DNA from: Modestobacter sp. VKM Ac-2984 | Lineage (GTDB): Bacteria > Actinomycetota > Actinomycetes > Mycobacteriales > Geodermatophilaceae | Assembly (NCBI RefSeq): GCF_026967985.1 | Contig: NZ_JAPVBJ010000005.1 | Coordinates: 268,564-332,563, forward strand | DNA length: 64,000 bases | Direction of reading: 5' to 3' | In this document: positions 55,910-64,000 of the stretch, one piece after another | Layout of the letters: each line of letters starts with the position of its first letter | Numbering within the stretch: the first letter of the stretch is position 1 | Program-made: the position numbers and the translations under genes | The notes under the pieces: generated by a model | What the model was told of the DNA's origin: nothing | What the model saw: only the letters and a program-made list of their open reading frames with translations | Databases searched by the model: none

Positions 55910-58866
55910 GGGTCCACTCGCTCTCCCTGACCGCCTTCGGACCCTTCGCCGACCGGGTCGAGGTCGATCTCGACGAGGTCGGCCGGGACGGGCTCTTCCT
56001 GCTCTGGGGCCCGACCGGAGCCGGGAAGACGACGCTGCTCGACGCGGTCGTGTACGCGCTCTACGGCACCGTCCCCGGGGCGCGGGGTGAGGAGAAGCGG
56101 CTGCGCAGCGACCACGCCGACGACCAGGTGCGCACCGAGGTGACCTGCGAGGTCACGCTCGGCGGGGAACGGCTGCTGGTCGTCCGCCGGCCCGAGCAGC
56201 AGCGGCCCAAGCGGCGCGGCACCGGCTGGACCACCGAACAGGCCAAGCTCACCGTCCAGCGGTGGACGGCGGCCGGCTGGGAGCCGGTCAGCACCCGGAT
56301 CGACGAGGGCTCCGAGCACCTGCGGAGCCGGCTGGGCCTGTCGGCCGAGCAGTTCTGTCAGGTGGTGCTGCTGCCCCAGGGTGACTTCGCACGCTTCCTG
56401 CGCGCCGAGCCGGAGGACCGCGGCCGGCTGCTGCGCACCCTCTTCGACGTCGGTCGCTTCGCCCGGATCGAGGACTGGCTCGCCGACCAGCGCACCGCCG
56501 CGCGCGGGCAGTGGGAGGAGGTCCGGCTGCGGGCCAGCACCCTGCTGGCCCGGGTGGCGCAGGTGGCCGACGTGGACGTGCCCGAGGAGCTGGCGCCGGA
56601 GCTGGTCGGTGCCACGCCGCACGCCTCGGCCGGTGCCTGGGTGCAGCGGGTGCGTGCGGGGGTGGCCACGCGGCTGGCCGACCAGGAGCGGGAGGCCGAT
56701 CGGGCGGCCACCGAGGTCGAGCGGGTCGACGCCGTGCTGGCCACCGCCCGGGCCGAGGTGGATCGGCACGACCGGCGCGACCGGGCCCGGGCCGAGCTCG
56801 TCCGGCTGGAGGCCGAGGCAGCCGAACTGCTGCCGTTGCGTGCGGCGCTGGACGCCGGCGGCCGGGCCGAGCCGGTCCGGGACGTGCTCGAGGCGGCCGG
56901 CCGTGCGGCACTGGATGCCGAAGGTGCGGCGGACCACCTGGCGTCGGCCCGCGACCGCTGGGCCGAGGTCGCCGCCGGTCGTCCGGCCGACACGGTGCTC
57001 TCCCGGGGGCTGCGGGACGAGGTCGCCGCCCTGCGGGCACTGCTGCCCGACGTCGACCGCGCTGCCGAGCTGGCTCGCGAGGTCGACCAGGCCACTCGCC
57101 GGGTCGAGGCGCTCCACGTCCGCTGCGTCGCGGATGAGGCGGCCGCGCTGGAGTGGCCGGCGCGGCTGGCCGAGCAGGAGGCCCGGGTCGTCGAGGCCGC
57201 GGAGGCGGCATCGAGCCTGCCCGGGTTGACCGCCGTGCTCGAGGGGTGGCGTGCCGCCCTCGCCGCGGCCCGGGCCGCCGGTGACCTGGCCGGTCGACAG
57301 GAGGAGCAGCGCAGCGCCGTCGACGCCGCGCGGGAGGCCTGGCTGGACGCCCGCGAGACCTGGGGCGACCTGCGCACCCGGCGGCTGGACGGGATGGCCG
57401 CCGAGCTCGCCGCCGGCCTGGCCGACGGTCAGGACTGCCCGGTGTGTGGTGCGTTGGAGCACCCCCGGCTGGCCCGGCACGACGGCCCCGTGGTGACCCA
57501 GGCCGACGAGGACGCCGCCCGCACCGCCGCGGACGGGGCCGAGGTCCGGCTCGCCGACGTGCGCACCGCGCTGGAGGAGACCGACCGGGAGTTGGCGGTG
57601 CTCCGTGCCCAGGCAGGGCCGGAGCCGCTGGCCGACAAGGAGCACGCGCTCGCCGAGGCGGCCCAGCAGGAGGCGCAGGCGCGCACCAGGGCCGGGGCCC
57701 TGGACGGCGCACGCCGGGCACTGGTCGCGCTGACCACCGAGCGGGACGCCGCCCTGGCGGCCACCGCCGCGGCCCGCGAGGAGCTGGCGCGGCGGACCGC
57801 CGAGCGCGCGGCAGCGCAGGAGACGCTCGCGGCGGTGCAGCAGCGTCTGCTCGCCGCGCAGGGCGAGGACACCGGCATCGGCTCCCGGATCACCCGCCTC
57901 ACCGTTGAGGCCGAGCGGTGCGAGGCCCTCGTGGACGCCGAGGGCGTGGAACTGCGCGCCCGCACGGCGGCCGACGCAGCCCGCCGGCTCGCCGAGGAGC
58001 GCGTCGCCGACGCCGGGTTCCCCGACCTGCTGGCCGCCGCGGACGCCCTGCTGGACCGGGCCACCGCCGCATCGACCGGTCGGCGGGTGGCCGAGCACGA
58101 CCAGCGGTGGTCGGTGGTCACCGCGACGCTCGCCGAGCCCGAGCTGGCCGACCTCGCACCCCGGCCGGACCTGGATGCGCTCACCGCCGGCTGCCGCGGC
58201 GCGACCCGGACCCGGGAGGCTGCCGTGGGCGCGCTGGCCGAGGTGCGCCGCTGTGCGGACGCCCTGGAGTCGCTCACCGCCGACCTCACCGAGATCGAGG
58301 TGGAGCTGGACGAGTGCCGGGCCCGGGCCGAACAGGTCACCGCGCTCGCCGACCTGGTCAACGGCCGCGGGGCCAACACCCTCCGGATGCGGCTGCAGTC
58401 CTTCGTGCTCGCCGCCCGGCTGGAGCAGGTCGCGGCCGTGGCCAGCCGCCGGCTGCGGGACATGTCCGGTGGCCGGTACACGTTCCTGCACAGCGACGCC
58501 CAGGGCAGGCACGGCGCACGGGGTGGGCTGGGGCTCGACGTGCTCGACGAGTACACCGGCGCCCGGCGGCCGACCAAGACCCTCTCCGGTGGGGAGAGCT
58601 TCATGGCGTCCCTGGCCCTGGCCCTGGGGCTGGCCGACGTCGTCACGGCCGAGAGCGGTGGGGTCCGGATCGACACGCTCTTCGTCGACGAGGGCTTCGG
58701 CACCCTGGACCCGCAGTCACTGGACGCGGTGATGACCGTCCTGGACGAGCTGCGCCGCGGCGGCCGGACCGTCGGCGTGATCAGCCACGTCGAGGAACTG
58801 CGGACCCGGATCACCAGCCGGCTGGAGGTCGTCTCCGGCAGGCACGGCTCTCGACTGGCTGCCTGA
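55906..58866 (+). CDS. sbcC: Exonuclease SbcC (Rad50-like ATPase subunit)
   Basis: 986-residue SMC-like ATPase: N-terminal Walker A GPTGAGKTT (35-43; K41), Q-loop around LPQGDFARFLRA, long Ala/Arg/Glu-rich coiled coils, the zinc hook CPVC (C511-C514), then signature TLSGGESFMASLALALGLAD (with Ser-Gly-Gly-Glu) and Walker B LFVDEGFGTLD. It forms the ATP-driven arms of the SbcCD nuclease. The coils are unusually rich in alanine, as expected at this GC content. Converges with gtrA. Confidence 0.93.
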   Translation: MRVHSLSLTAFGPFADRVEVDLDEVGRDGLFLLWGPTGAGKTTLLDAVVYALYGTVPGARGEEKRLRSDHADDQVRTEVTCEVTLGGERLLVVRRPEQQRPKRRGTGWTTEQAKLTVQRWTAAGWEPVSTRIDEGSEHLRSRLGLSAEQFCQVVLLPQGDFARFLRAEPEDRGRLLRTLFDVGRFARIEDWLADQRTAARGQWEEVRLRASTLLARVAQVADVDVPEELAPELVGATPHASAGAWVQRVRAGVATRLADQEREADRAATEVERVDAVLATARAEVDRHDRRDRARAELVRLEAEAAELLPLRAALDAGGRAEPVRDVLEAAGRAALDAEGAADHLASARDRWAEVAAGRPADTVLSRGLRDEVAALRALLPDVDRAAELAREVDQATRRVEALHVRCVADEAAALEWPARLAEQEARVVEAAEAASSLPGLTAVLEGWRAALAAARAAGDLAGRQEEQRSAVDAAREAWLDARETWGDLRTRRLDGMAAELAAGLADGQDCPVCGALEHPRLARHDGPVVTQADEDAARTAADGAEVRLADVRTALEETDRELAVLRAQAGPEPLADKEHALAEAAQQEAQARTRAGALDGARRALVALTTERDAALAATAAAREELARRTAERAAAQETLAAVQQRLLAAQGEDTGIGSRITRLTVEAERCEALVDAEGVELRARTAADAARRLAEERVADAGFPDLLAAADALLDRATAASTGRRVAEHDQRWSVVTATLAEPELADLAPRPDLDALTAGCRGATRTREAAVGALAEVRRCADALESLTADLTEIEVELDECRARAEQVTALADLVNGRGANTLRMRLQSFVLAARLEQVAAVASRRLRDMSGGRYTFLHSDAQGRHGARGGLGLDVLDEYTGARRPTKTLSGGESFMASLALALGLADVVTAESGGVRIDTLFVDEGFGTLDPQSLDAVMTVLDELRRGGRTVGVISHVEELRTRITSRLEVVSGRHGSRLAA

Positions 58867-58936
58867 GCTCTGCCCCGTCGGATCCCGGACGCAGTCCGCA
58901 GCCGGTCCCCCACGGAGCCCTCGACTGCGAGCAGGG

Positions 58937-59482
58937 TCAGCTGGACAGCGGTGCGCGGCGCGTCGTCTGCTCGGTCGGGCCGGCAGACTCCGGCTGCGCC
59001 GGGGCGACGGGGGAGAGCTCGGCGCTGTCCGGACCCGCGTCCGTGGCAGCGAGGAACACCCAGCGGCGGTAGGCCAGGTAGCGGATCACCGTGCCCAGGA
59101 CGATCGAACAGACGTTGGCCACCTGTAGCACCAGGGTGCTGTCCTGCCCCAGCGGGTAGCGGACCACCGCGACCACGGCCAGACCGAGCAGGAGCGTGAC
59201 GCAGTTGATCGCGGCGAACAGCAGGTACTCGCGCGCGACGCCCGAGCGGGCTCGGTGGGAGAACGACCAGTAGCGGTGGCCCGCGTACGCCGCCGTCATC
59301 GAGATGACGGTGGCCGCCGCGTTCGAGGTGACCGCTCCCACGGCGAGGTGTGCGTAGAACAGCTGGAAGCTCGCCACCTGGATGACGAAACAGACCGCAC
59401 CGACGACGCCGAAGGCCCCGAGCTCCGCCAGGCGAGCTCGCCACCTGCTCCAGTGCGACCTGGCGGCGCTCTCCTCGGTCAT
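58937..59482 (-). CDS. GtrA family membrane protein
   Basis: 181 residues with four transmembrane helices (from about FGVVGAVCFVIQVASFQLFYA) and the family signature HRYWSFSHRARSGVAREYLLFAAINCV, then a Pro/Glu tail. GtrA proteins help flip undecaprenyl- or decaprenyl-phosphate-linked sugars for cell-envelope glycosylation. ATG at 59482 lies 6 nt after TAGCCT (59489-59494, minus strand). The position between the birA region and purK matches mycobacterial Rv3277. Confidence 0.87.
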   Translation of the reverse strand: MTEESAARSHWSRWRARLAELGAFGVVGAVCFVIQVASFQLFYAHLAVGAVTSNAAATVISMTAAYAGHRYWSFSHRARSGVAREYLLFAAINCVTLLLGLAVVAVVRYPLGQDSTLVLQVANVCSIVLGTVIRYLAYRRWVFLAATDAGPDSAELSPVAPAQPESAGPTEQTTRRAPLSS

Positions 59483-59558
59483 GCCCCCAGGCTATGCGTC
59501 GTCGAGCGAGCTGCGATCTGGACGACGTGGAGCCCTGGGACAGGTGTGAGGAGCGTCA

Positions 59559-61661
59559 TCATCGGGCGACGAACACCGAGCCATTCGCAGCGCTGTAGAC
59601 GACTGTGCCCCCGGTGAACAGTTGTTCCAGCCCGGTGGTCGTGTAGCGCTGGCTGCCAATCGGGAAGCCGATCGAGGGGTCGGCCTCGAGCATGCGGAGC
59701 CATCCGCTCAGGACCGGCTCGTGAACCGGATGTGCTCCGGTGCGCGCGCTCCAGTAGACGTGACCGCCCTCGAACGTCTGGACACATGTACCGCCGGTCA
59801 ACCCGCAGGTCTCGTTGCTGGTCGGGTAGCCCAGGGCGCCGTACTCCAGGCCCGCGGCCTGCCAAGCGGTGCGGATCGCGCCGCGGACGAAGCGGGTCCC
59901 CGTGGTCGGGGTCGAGTACAGCGCTCCGTTCTGGAAGACCTGGTAGCAGCCACTTCGCGTCAAGCCGCACTGCGTGTCCATCAGGGGGTGGCCCAGGGCT
60001 CCACCGCCTGCGCCGATCTCCGCCCAAGCCGTGGACATGGCAGGCGTCAACACATGTGCTCCCGTGCTGGCTGACCAGGTGATCTGACCACTCTCGAACG
60101 TCTGAGCGCATGCACCGCCGGGCTGGGCGCACGCCTCGCTCGACGTCGGGTACCCGAGCGCTCCGTACTCGGATCCACTGGCCTGCCAGGTGGTGCGGAT
60201 GGACCCGCGGATGAACTGCGTCCCACTGGTGGGAGACGAGTAGAGCGCGCCGTTCAGGAACAGCTGGTAGCAACCTCCCCGGATGAGCCCGCACTGGGCG
60301 TTGGTCGTCGGGTACCCGAGCACGCCGGCTTCAGACCCCAGGGCGAGCCAGCTGGTCAGCATGTCACCGCGGAGCACCCGGGCACCGATCGATGCGGTCC
60401 AGTAGACCCGCCCGCCCAGGAAGGCCTGCCAGCAGCCACTGAGCCTGAGACCGCAGATCTCCTCGGTCACGGGGTAGCTGAGCACGCCACTCTCCGCGCC
60501 GACTTGCTGCCAGGCAGCGCGGATGTCCCCACGGATGACGCGGATTCCGGATGAGGGGCTGCTGTAGACCGAGCCGCGCTGGAACACCTGGTAACAGCCG
60601 CTCGCAGCCAATCCGCAGAGGCTGTCCGTCAAGGGGTAGCCGAGGCTGCCCAGTTCAGCGTTGAGCCCGGCCCACTTGGACAGGAAGTCCCCGGTCACCG
60701 CCTGCGCACCGGTCCAAGGTGACCAGTAGATGCGACCGTTCGAGAAGGTCTGCCAGCACCCACCCCCAGCAAGTCCACACAGGAACGAGGTCACCGGCGC
60801 ACCGAGCCCCCCGGTCTCACCCCCGAGAGCTTGGTACTTCCCGTAGATGGCCCCGCCGCCGGTCGATTGAGTAGAGCCGAACCAGTCGGTGAAGTAGTTC
60901 CAGAAGTTGCGGTTGCCGTAGGACGAGCAGCCGTCGCCGGTCCGGTAGCCGGCGGCCAGCGCAGCGGCATTGGGCTGGTAAGGCGTGTAGCTGTAGAGGC
61001 CAGCAGTCGCCTTGTTCTGGATGTAGACCTGCGAGGACCCGCAACCGGTGAGGTTCGGGTGGTAGTGGATCTTGTTCTCCTTGCCGGCCCGGTAGCTGCC
61101 CGCGACCCCCGCGGCGTACCGCTGGAACTGTCGTGCGGCGAAGTAGACCTGGCTGACGAACCCGGAGAACTCCGGGTTGCACGGCGACGTGTCCGGACAG
61201 GCGAAGCCGGTCGCCTTCGTGTACCGCATGGCGCTCGGCTTCGTGCCGGTGACCAGTCCCTGCTCCTTCTGCAGGAGGACCACGAGCACGCGCGGGTTGA
61301 TGCGACAGGCCGCGCCGATCTTCACCAGGATCGATGCGGCGCTCTCGTTGGCAGCACCGAGGTAGGTGGAGCAGTAGGCATCGCCGGACTGGTCGGCGGT
61401 CGTCTGCCGGTAGTCCTTGAGGCAGGGCATCTCGCCGGCGACGCAGTTGGCGCCCTTGGCGTCGAGGAACGTCTGCACAGTGCCTACATCGGTGGCGAGG
61501 CCGTCGAAGAACACCGCGTCGGAGATGATGTTGCCGGCCTCGAAGTAGCTCAGGTCGGCTGCCTGCGCGGTACCGGCCGGCGTGGTCCCGGTGCCGGGCA
61601 GTGCGAGCGCCGTGGCGACCAGTGCGGTGATGGTGAGCAGTCGGGCGACCGTGCGGATCAC
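59559..61661 (-). CDS. Secreted protein: putative lysozyme-fold N-terminal domain plus about eight LGFP repeats
   Basis: 700 residues. Signal peptide to about residue 35 (AQAADLSYF). Residues 36-270 form a Cys-rich domain with the helix INPRVLVVLLQKEQGLVTG (E133), which resembles the catalytic helix of lysozyme-like or glucosaminidase muramidases, and aromatic motifs (FSGFVSQVYFAARQFQRY, NFWNYFTDWFG). From about 285 on there are roughly eight LGFP modules in alternating types, most with CGL...GC pairs, and a final unit without cysteines. The GTG at 61661 overlaps the stop of the upstream lipoprotein gene (GTGA). A wall hydrolase anchored by LGFP modules is the inference; hydrolase activity is not proven by the motif. 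Confidence 0.78.
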   Translation of the reverse strand: MIRTVARLLTITALVATALALPGTGTTPAGTAQAADLSYFEAGNIISDAVFFDGLATDVGTVQTFLDAKGANCVAGEMPCLKDYRQTTADQSGDAYCSTYLGAANESAASILVKIGAACRINPRVLVVLLQKEQGLVTGTKPSAMRYTKATGFACPDTSPCNPEFSGFVSQVYFAARQFQRYAAGVAGSYRAGKENKIHYHPNLTGCGSSQVYIQNKATAGLYSYTPYQPNAAALAAGYRTGDGCSSYGNRNFWNYFTDWFGSTQSTGGGAIYGKYQALGGETGGLGAPVTSFLCGLAGGGCWQTFSNGRIYWSPWTGAQAVTGDFLSKWAGLNAELGSLGYPLTDSLCGLAASGCYQVFQRGSVYSSPSSGIRVIRGDIRAAWQQVGAESGVLSYPVTEEICGLRLSGCWQAFLGGRVYWTASIGARVLRGDMLTSWLALGSEAGVLGYPTTNAQCGLIRGGCYQLFLNGALYSSPTSGTQFIRGSIRTTWQASGSEYGALGYPTSSEACAQPGGACAQTFESGQITWSASTGAHVLTPAMSTAWAEIGAGGGALGHPLMDTQCGLTRSGCYQVFQNGALYSTPTTGTRFVRGAIRTAWQAAGLEYGALGYPTSNETCGLTGGTCVQTFEGGHVYWSARTGAHPVHEPVLSGWLRMLEADPSIGFPIGSQRYTTTGLEQLFTGGTVVYSAANGSVFVAR

Positions 61662-62200
61662 GGGACGGTCACCGTCACAGGATCCGACTGGCCCGACGTG
61701 CTCGACGACTCGTAGCTGACCACGGCCTGCCACGGGCCGGCCGCCAGCTCGGCACCCGGGATGGCCATCGTCGGGCAGTACGTCGAGGAGGCGTCAGGCC
61801 CCGCCGTCACCTCCGCGCTGGCCGTGGTCGCCCCGGCGGTCAGTGTCAACGTGCAGGTGCCACCGGCCTCGACGATGCCAGCGACGTACGCCCCGAACTC
61901 GACGGCCGCGCTGGTGTCCGTCCAGCCGGAGTAGGTGACGACCACCGGCACCGTCTCTCCAGGCGCTGTGATCGCCGGGGTGTCGGTGGCCACGTCGGTC
62001 GGGTTGGGCATCGACGGGTCGACAGGAGCTCCGTAGGTGCCTGGCGCCGCCGTCGCCGCGGCAGAGGCGGCGGCATCGGCAGACGTCTGGGAGGAGGGCG
62101 TCCCGGCCGCGGAATCGTCGGACGTCGAGCTGCAGCCGACCACCGTCGTCATCGTGAGCGTCGCTGCGCCGAGCGCAGCGGCCCGCCATCCCTGTCGCAT
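61658..62200 (-). CDS. Small secreted lipoprotein
   Basis: 180 residues with a lipobox TVVGC (C23), then a Ser/Ala/Thr-rich linker (24-60) and a C-terminal beta-sandwich-like domain with two cysteines (GGTCTLTLTAG, STYCPTMAIPG) ending SDPVTVTVP. ATG at 62200 has a gaggga ribosome-binding site 5 nt upstream; an ATG seven codons earlier lacks one. It is translationally coupled to the LGFP protein gene that follows, so the two may work together at the cell surface. No family recognised. Confidence 0.75.
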   Translation of the reverse strand: MRQGWRAAALGAATLTMTTVVGCSSTSDDSAAGTPSSQTSADAAASAAATAAPGTYGAPVDPSMPNPTDVATDTPAITAPGETVPVVVTYSGWTDTSAAVEFGAYVAGIVEAGGTCTLTLTAGATTASAEVTAGPDASSTYCPTMAIPGAELAAGPWQAVVSYESSSTSGQSDPVTVTVP

Positions 62201-62430
62201 GTACGTCCCTCGTGTCTCCATGGAGGGCCTGTCGCACAGAGTCCGTCCGGGCTCCTGCAGTCCAGGCCACGGCCACGCAGGAGAATGACACGCGCACTGG
62301 CTGTGACCACCGGAGCGACACGGCCGCCCTCACCGCTGAGACGACAGGATTCGCGTGAGACGGGAGAGGTGACGGCCTGCGAGAACGGCCCGGGCGGCCA
62401 TGTTCCCGGTGATCACTAGGCTGGACGTCG
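62201..62430. promoter_or_regulatory. Divergent control region between the lipoprotein gene and purK
   Basis: 230 nt. TAGGCT at 62417-62422 lies 8 nt before the purK ATG and is the likely -10 of a leaderless purK-purE message. No PurR-like box or riboswitch is recognised. The lipoprotein promoter is not evident. Confidence 0.5.
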
Positions 62431-63654
62431 ATGTCCACGACCCCGTCCCCGCACACGCCGCTCCACCCGACCACCGGGATGCCCGTGGTGGCGATGGTCG
62501 GTGGCGGGCAGCTCTCCCGCATGACCCACCAGGCGGCTGTCGCGCTGGGGCAGTCGCTGCGGGTGCTGGCCGCCGACCCGGCCGAGTCCGCTGCCCTCGT
62601 GGCCGCCGACGTGCAGTTCGGCGACCACAACGAGCTCGCCGACCTCCGGCGTCTCGCCGAAGGCGCCACGGTCGTCACCTTCGACCACGAGCACGTGCCG
62701 ACCGAGCACCTGCGTGCACTGGAGGCCGACGGCCACCGGGTTGCTCCCGGCCCGGCCGCCCTGGTGCACGCCCAGGACAAGCTGGTGCTCCGCCGGGCGC
62801 TGGCTGAGGCGGGGGAGCCGCAGCCGGCCTGGGCCGAGGTCACCACGGTGCACGACGTCACGGCCTTCGCCGACGGCGTCGGCTGGCCGGTGGTGTTGAA
62901 GACCCCGCGCGGCGGCTACGACGGCAAGGGCGTCTTCGTCGTCTCCGGCCCCGACCAGGTCGCCGACCTCCTCGAGCAGCACGGCACCCTGCTCGCCGAG
63001 GAGCGGGTGGCCATGGTCCGCGAGCTCTCGGCGCAGGTGGCCCGCTCCCCGTTCGGCCAGGTCGCGGTCTGGCCGGTGGTCGAGACGATCCAGCGGGACG
63101 GCGTCTGCAACGAGGTGCTCGCCCCCGCGCCCGGCCTCTCCGAGGAGCTGGCCACCGCCGCCCAGGAGCTCGCCGTCCGGATCGCCGACCGGCTCGGCGT
63201 GGTGGGCATGCTGGCCGTGGAGCTGTTCGAGACCGCGGAGGGGGTGCTGGTCAACGAACTGGCCATGCGACCGCACAACTCCGGGCACTGGACCATCGAG
63301 GGCGCCCGGACCAGCCAGTTCGAGCAGCACCTGCGCGCCGTCCTGGACTACCCGCTGGGGTCCACGGCGATGACCGCGCCGGTGGTCGTGATGGCCAACG
63401 TGCTCGGCGGCGCGACCGCGGACGCAGGCTGGGACGGGCCCGGACTGGACGAGCGGGTGCACCACCTGATGGCGCACTGGCCCGACGTGAAGCTGCACTG
63501 GTACGGCAAGGGCCAGCGGCGCGGCCGCAAGCTCGGGCACGTCACCGCGCTGGGTGAGGACCTGGCCGAGGTGCGCGCCCGCGCGGTGGCCGCGGCCCGC
63601 TACCTGGCCGACGGCGTCGTAGACCCCGCGTTCGCCTTCGAGACCGAGCACTGA
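62431..63654 (+). CDS. purK: 5-(carboxyamino)imidazole ribonucleotide synthase
   Basis: 407-residue ATP-grasp enzyme of purine synthesis that converts AIR, ATP and bicarbonate to N5-CAIR. It shows [12 protein letters not shown] at the N-terminus, [21 protein letters not shown] (ATP-binding loop), LAVELFE and [29 protein letters not shown] (split). The extra 15 or so residues before the conserved start are Pro/Thr-rich. It is followed after 11 bases by purE, its pathway partner. Confidence 0.95.
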   Translation: MSTTPSPHTPLHPTTGMPVVAMVGGGQLSRMTHQAAVALGQSLRVLAADPAESAALVAADVQFGDHNELADLRRLAEGATVVTFDHEHVPTEHLRALEADGHRVAPGPAALVHAQDKLVLRRALAEAGEPQPAWAEVTTVHDVTAFADGVGWPVVLKTPRGGYDGKGVFVVSGPDQVADLLEQHGTLLAEERVAMVRELSAQVARSPFGQVAVWPVVETIQRDGVCNEVLAPAPGLSEELATAAQELAVRIADRLGVVGMLAVELFETAEGVLVNELAMRPHNSGHWTIEGARTSQFEQHLRAVLDYPLGSTAMTAPVVVMANVLGGATADAGWDGPGLDERVHHLMAHWPDVKLHWYGKGQRRGRKLGHVTALGEDLAEVRARAVAAARYLADGVVDPAFAFETEH

Positions 63655-63665
63655 GGAGTGGCCCC

Positions 63666-64000
63666 GTGAGCGACCCGATCGTCGGCATCGTCATGGGCAG
63701 CGACTCCGACTGGCCGATGATGGAGCCGGCCGCCCAGGCGCTGGCCGAGTTCGACGTCCCGTGGGAGGCGCACGTCGTCTCTGCGCACCGCACCCCGCGG
63801 CGGATGCTCGACTACGCCGAGTCCGCGCACGTGCGGGGCCTGCGGGTGGTCATCGCCGGGGCCGGGGGAGCAGCCCACCTGCCGGGGATGATCGCCTCGG
63901 CGACGCCGCTGCCGGTGATCGGCGTCCCCCGGCCGCTGGACCGGCTCGACGGGCTGGACAGCCTGCTCTCCATCGTGCAGATGCCGGCGGGCGTCCCGGT
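63666..64000 (+). CDS. purE: N5-carboxyaminoimidazole ribonucleotide mutase (cut by window edge)
   Basis: First 111 codons of class I PurE, which converts N5-CAIR to [29 protein letters not shown] (catalytic histidine) and [16 protein letters not shown] are visible; about 50-60 residues are missing beyond base 64000. GTG at 63666 has a gaggag 8 nt upstream. It forms an operon with purK. Confidence 0.94.
   Translation, partial: MSDPIVGIVMGSDSDWPMMEPAAQALAEFDVPWEAHVVSAHRTPRRMLDYAESAHVRGLRVVIAGAGGAAHLPGMIASATPLPVIGVPRPLDRLDGLDSLLSIVQMPAGVP

Noticed and set aside
55762-58512. 916-residue open frame antisense to sbcC
   Set aside because: No recognisable motif; Gly/Leu/Arg-rich mirror of the sbcC third-position GC bias.

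Overview
The window is one contiguous piece of a very GC-rich actinobacterial chromosome. Codons mostly end in G or C, GTG and TTG starts are common, and stop/start overlaps (ATGA, GTGA) are frequent. The gene content points to the order Geodermatophilales (Blastococcus, Modestobacter and Geodermatophilus type): LGFP-repeat secreted proteins, a DUF222-HNH endonuclease under a LexA-like box, and a core gene order that, from memory, parallels the Mycobacterium tuberculosis stretch purE-purK-gtrA-birA-accD5-accE5-maf-accA3-lpdA-deoD-pmmB-upp-add-deoA-cdd. The genus is an inference; no rRNA or other marker gene is present.

Layout. 1-6.1 kb: end of galE (cut by the window edge), an aromatic/histidinol-phosphate aminotransferase, trpS, a 2'-5' RNA ligase-like protein, a YihY/BrkB membrane protein and a D,D-carboxypeptidase. 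6.4-13.5 kb: a nucleoside-uptake operon (BMP-type lipoprotein, double ABC ATPase, two permeases) running into cytidine deaminase and thymidine phosphorylase. 13.6-18.3 kb: a drug-type ABC exporter pair, adenosine deaminase and a DEAD-box RNA helicase. 18.4-23.3 kb, minus strand: an acidic protein with an internal duplication, and a deoC-ALDH-short ALDH operon. 23.4-28.3 kb: HNH endonuclease, a small hypothetical protein, a maleylpyruvate-isomerase-like protein, upp, a Gfo/Idh oxidoreductase and two DUF805 proteins. 28.3-33.0 kb, minus strand: PNP, an NAD-dependent epimerase and a phosphohexo/pentomutase, with a CoA-disulfide-reductase-like flavoprotein upstream. 33.1-40.8 kb: a YbdK-type carboxylate-amine ligase, an M20 amidohydrolase and the methylmalonyl-CoA mutase operon mutA-mutB-meaB. 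40.9-43.2 kb: an SGNH hydrolase and lpdA. 43.4-48.4 kb: three secreted LGFP-repeat proteins, one with a metzincin-like protease domain. 48.8-54.7 kb: accA3, maf, accE and accD5 on the minus strand, divergent from birA and a PH-domain membrane protein. 54.7-64 kb: sbcD-sbcC, gtrA, a lipoprotein/LGFP-protein pair, purK and the start of purE.

The genes form one readable metabolic picture. Nucleosides enter through the BMP-ABC system. Cdd, Add, PNP, DeoA and Upp deaminate and split them. The phosphomutase can turn (deoxy)ribose-1-phosphate into the 5-phosphate, DeoC cleaves deoxyribose-5-phosphate to glyceraldehyde-3-phosphate and acetaldehyde, and the adjacent aldehyde dehydrogenase oxidises acetaldehyde. 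Acyl-CoA carboxylase (AccA3/AccD5/AccE), its biotin ligase BirA and methylmalonyl-CoA mutase with its chaperone MeaB link acetyl/propionyl-CoA to malonyl/methylmalonyl/succinyl-CoA.

The accessory-looking parts are the LGFP cassettes (43.4-48.4 kb and 59.6-62.2 kb) and the SOS-boxed HNH gene. The most interesting signals are: overlapping divergent -10 elements between birA and accD5; matched perfect palindromes at both gene junctions of the mut operon; nearly identical 321-bp tandem repeats of unusual codon use in the metzincin-LGFP gene; a sharp identity tract between two neighbouring LGFP genes; and a widespread TANNNT-5-to-8-nt-start arrangement that implies leaderless transcription.
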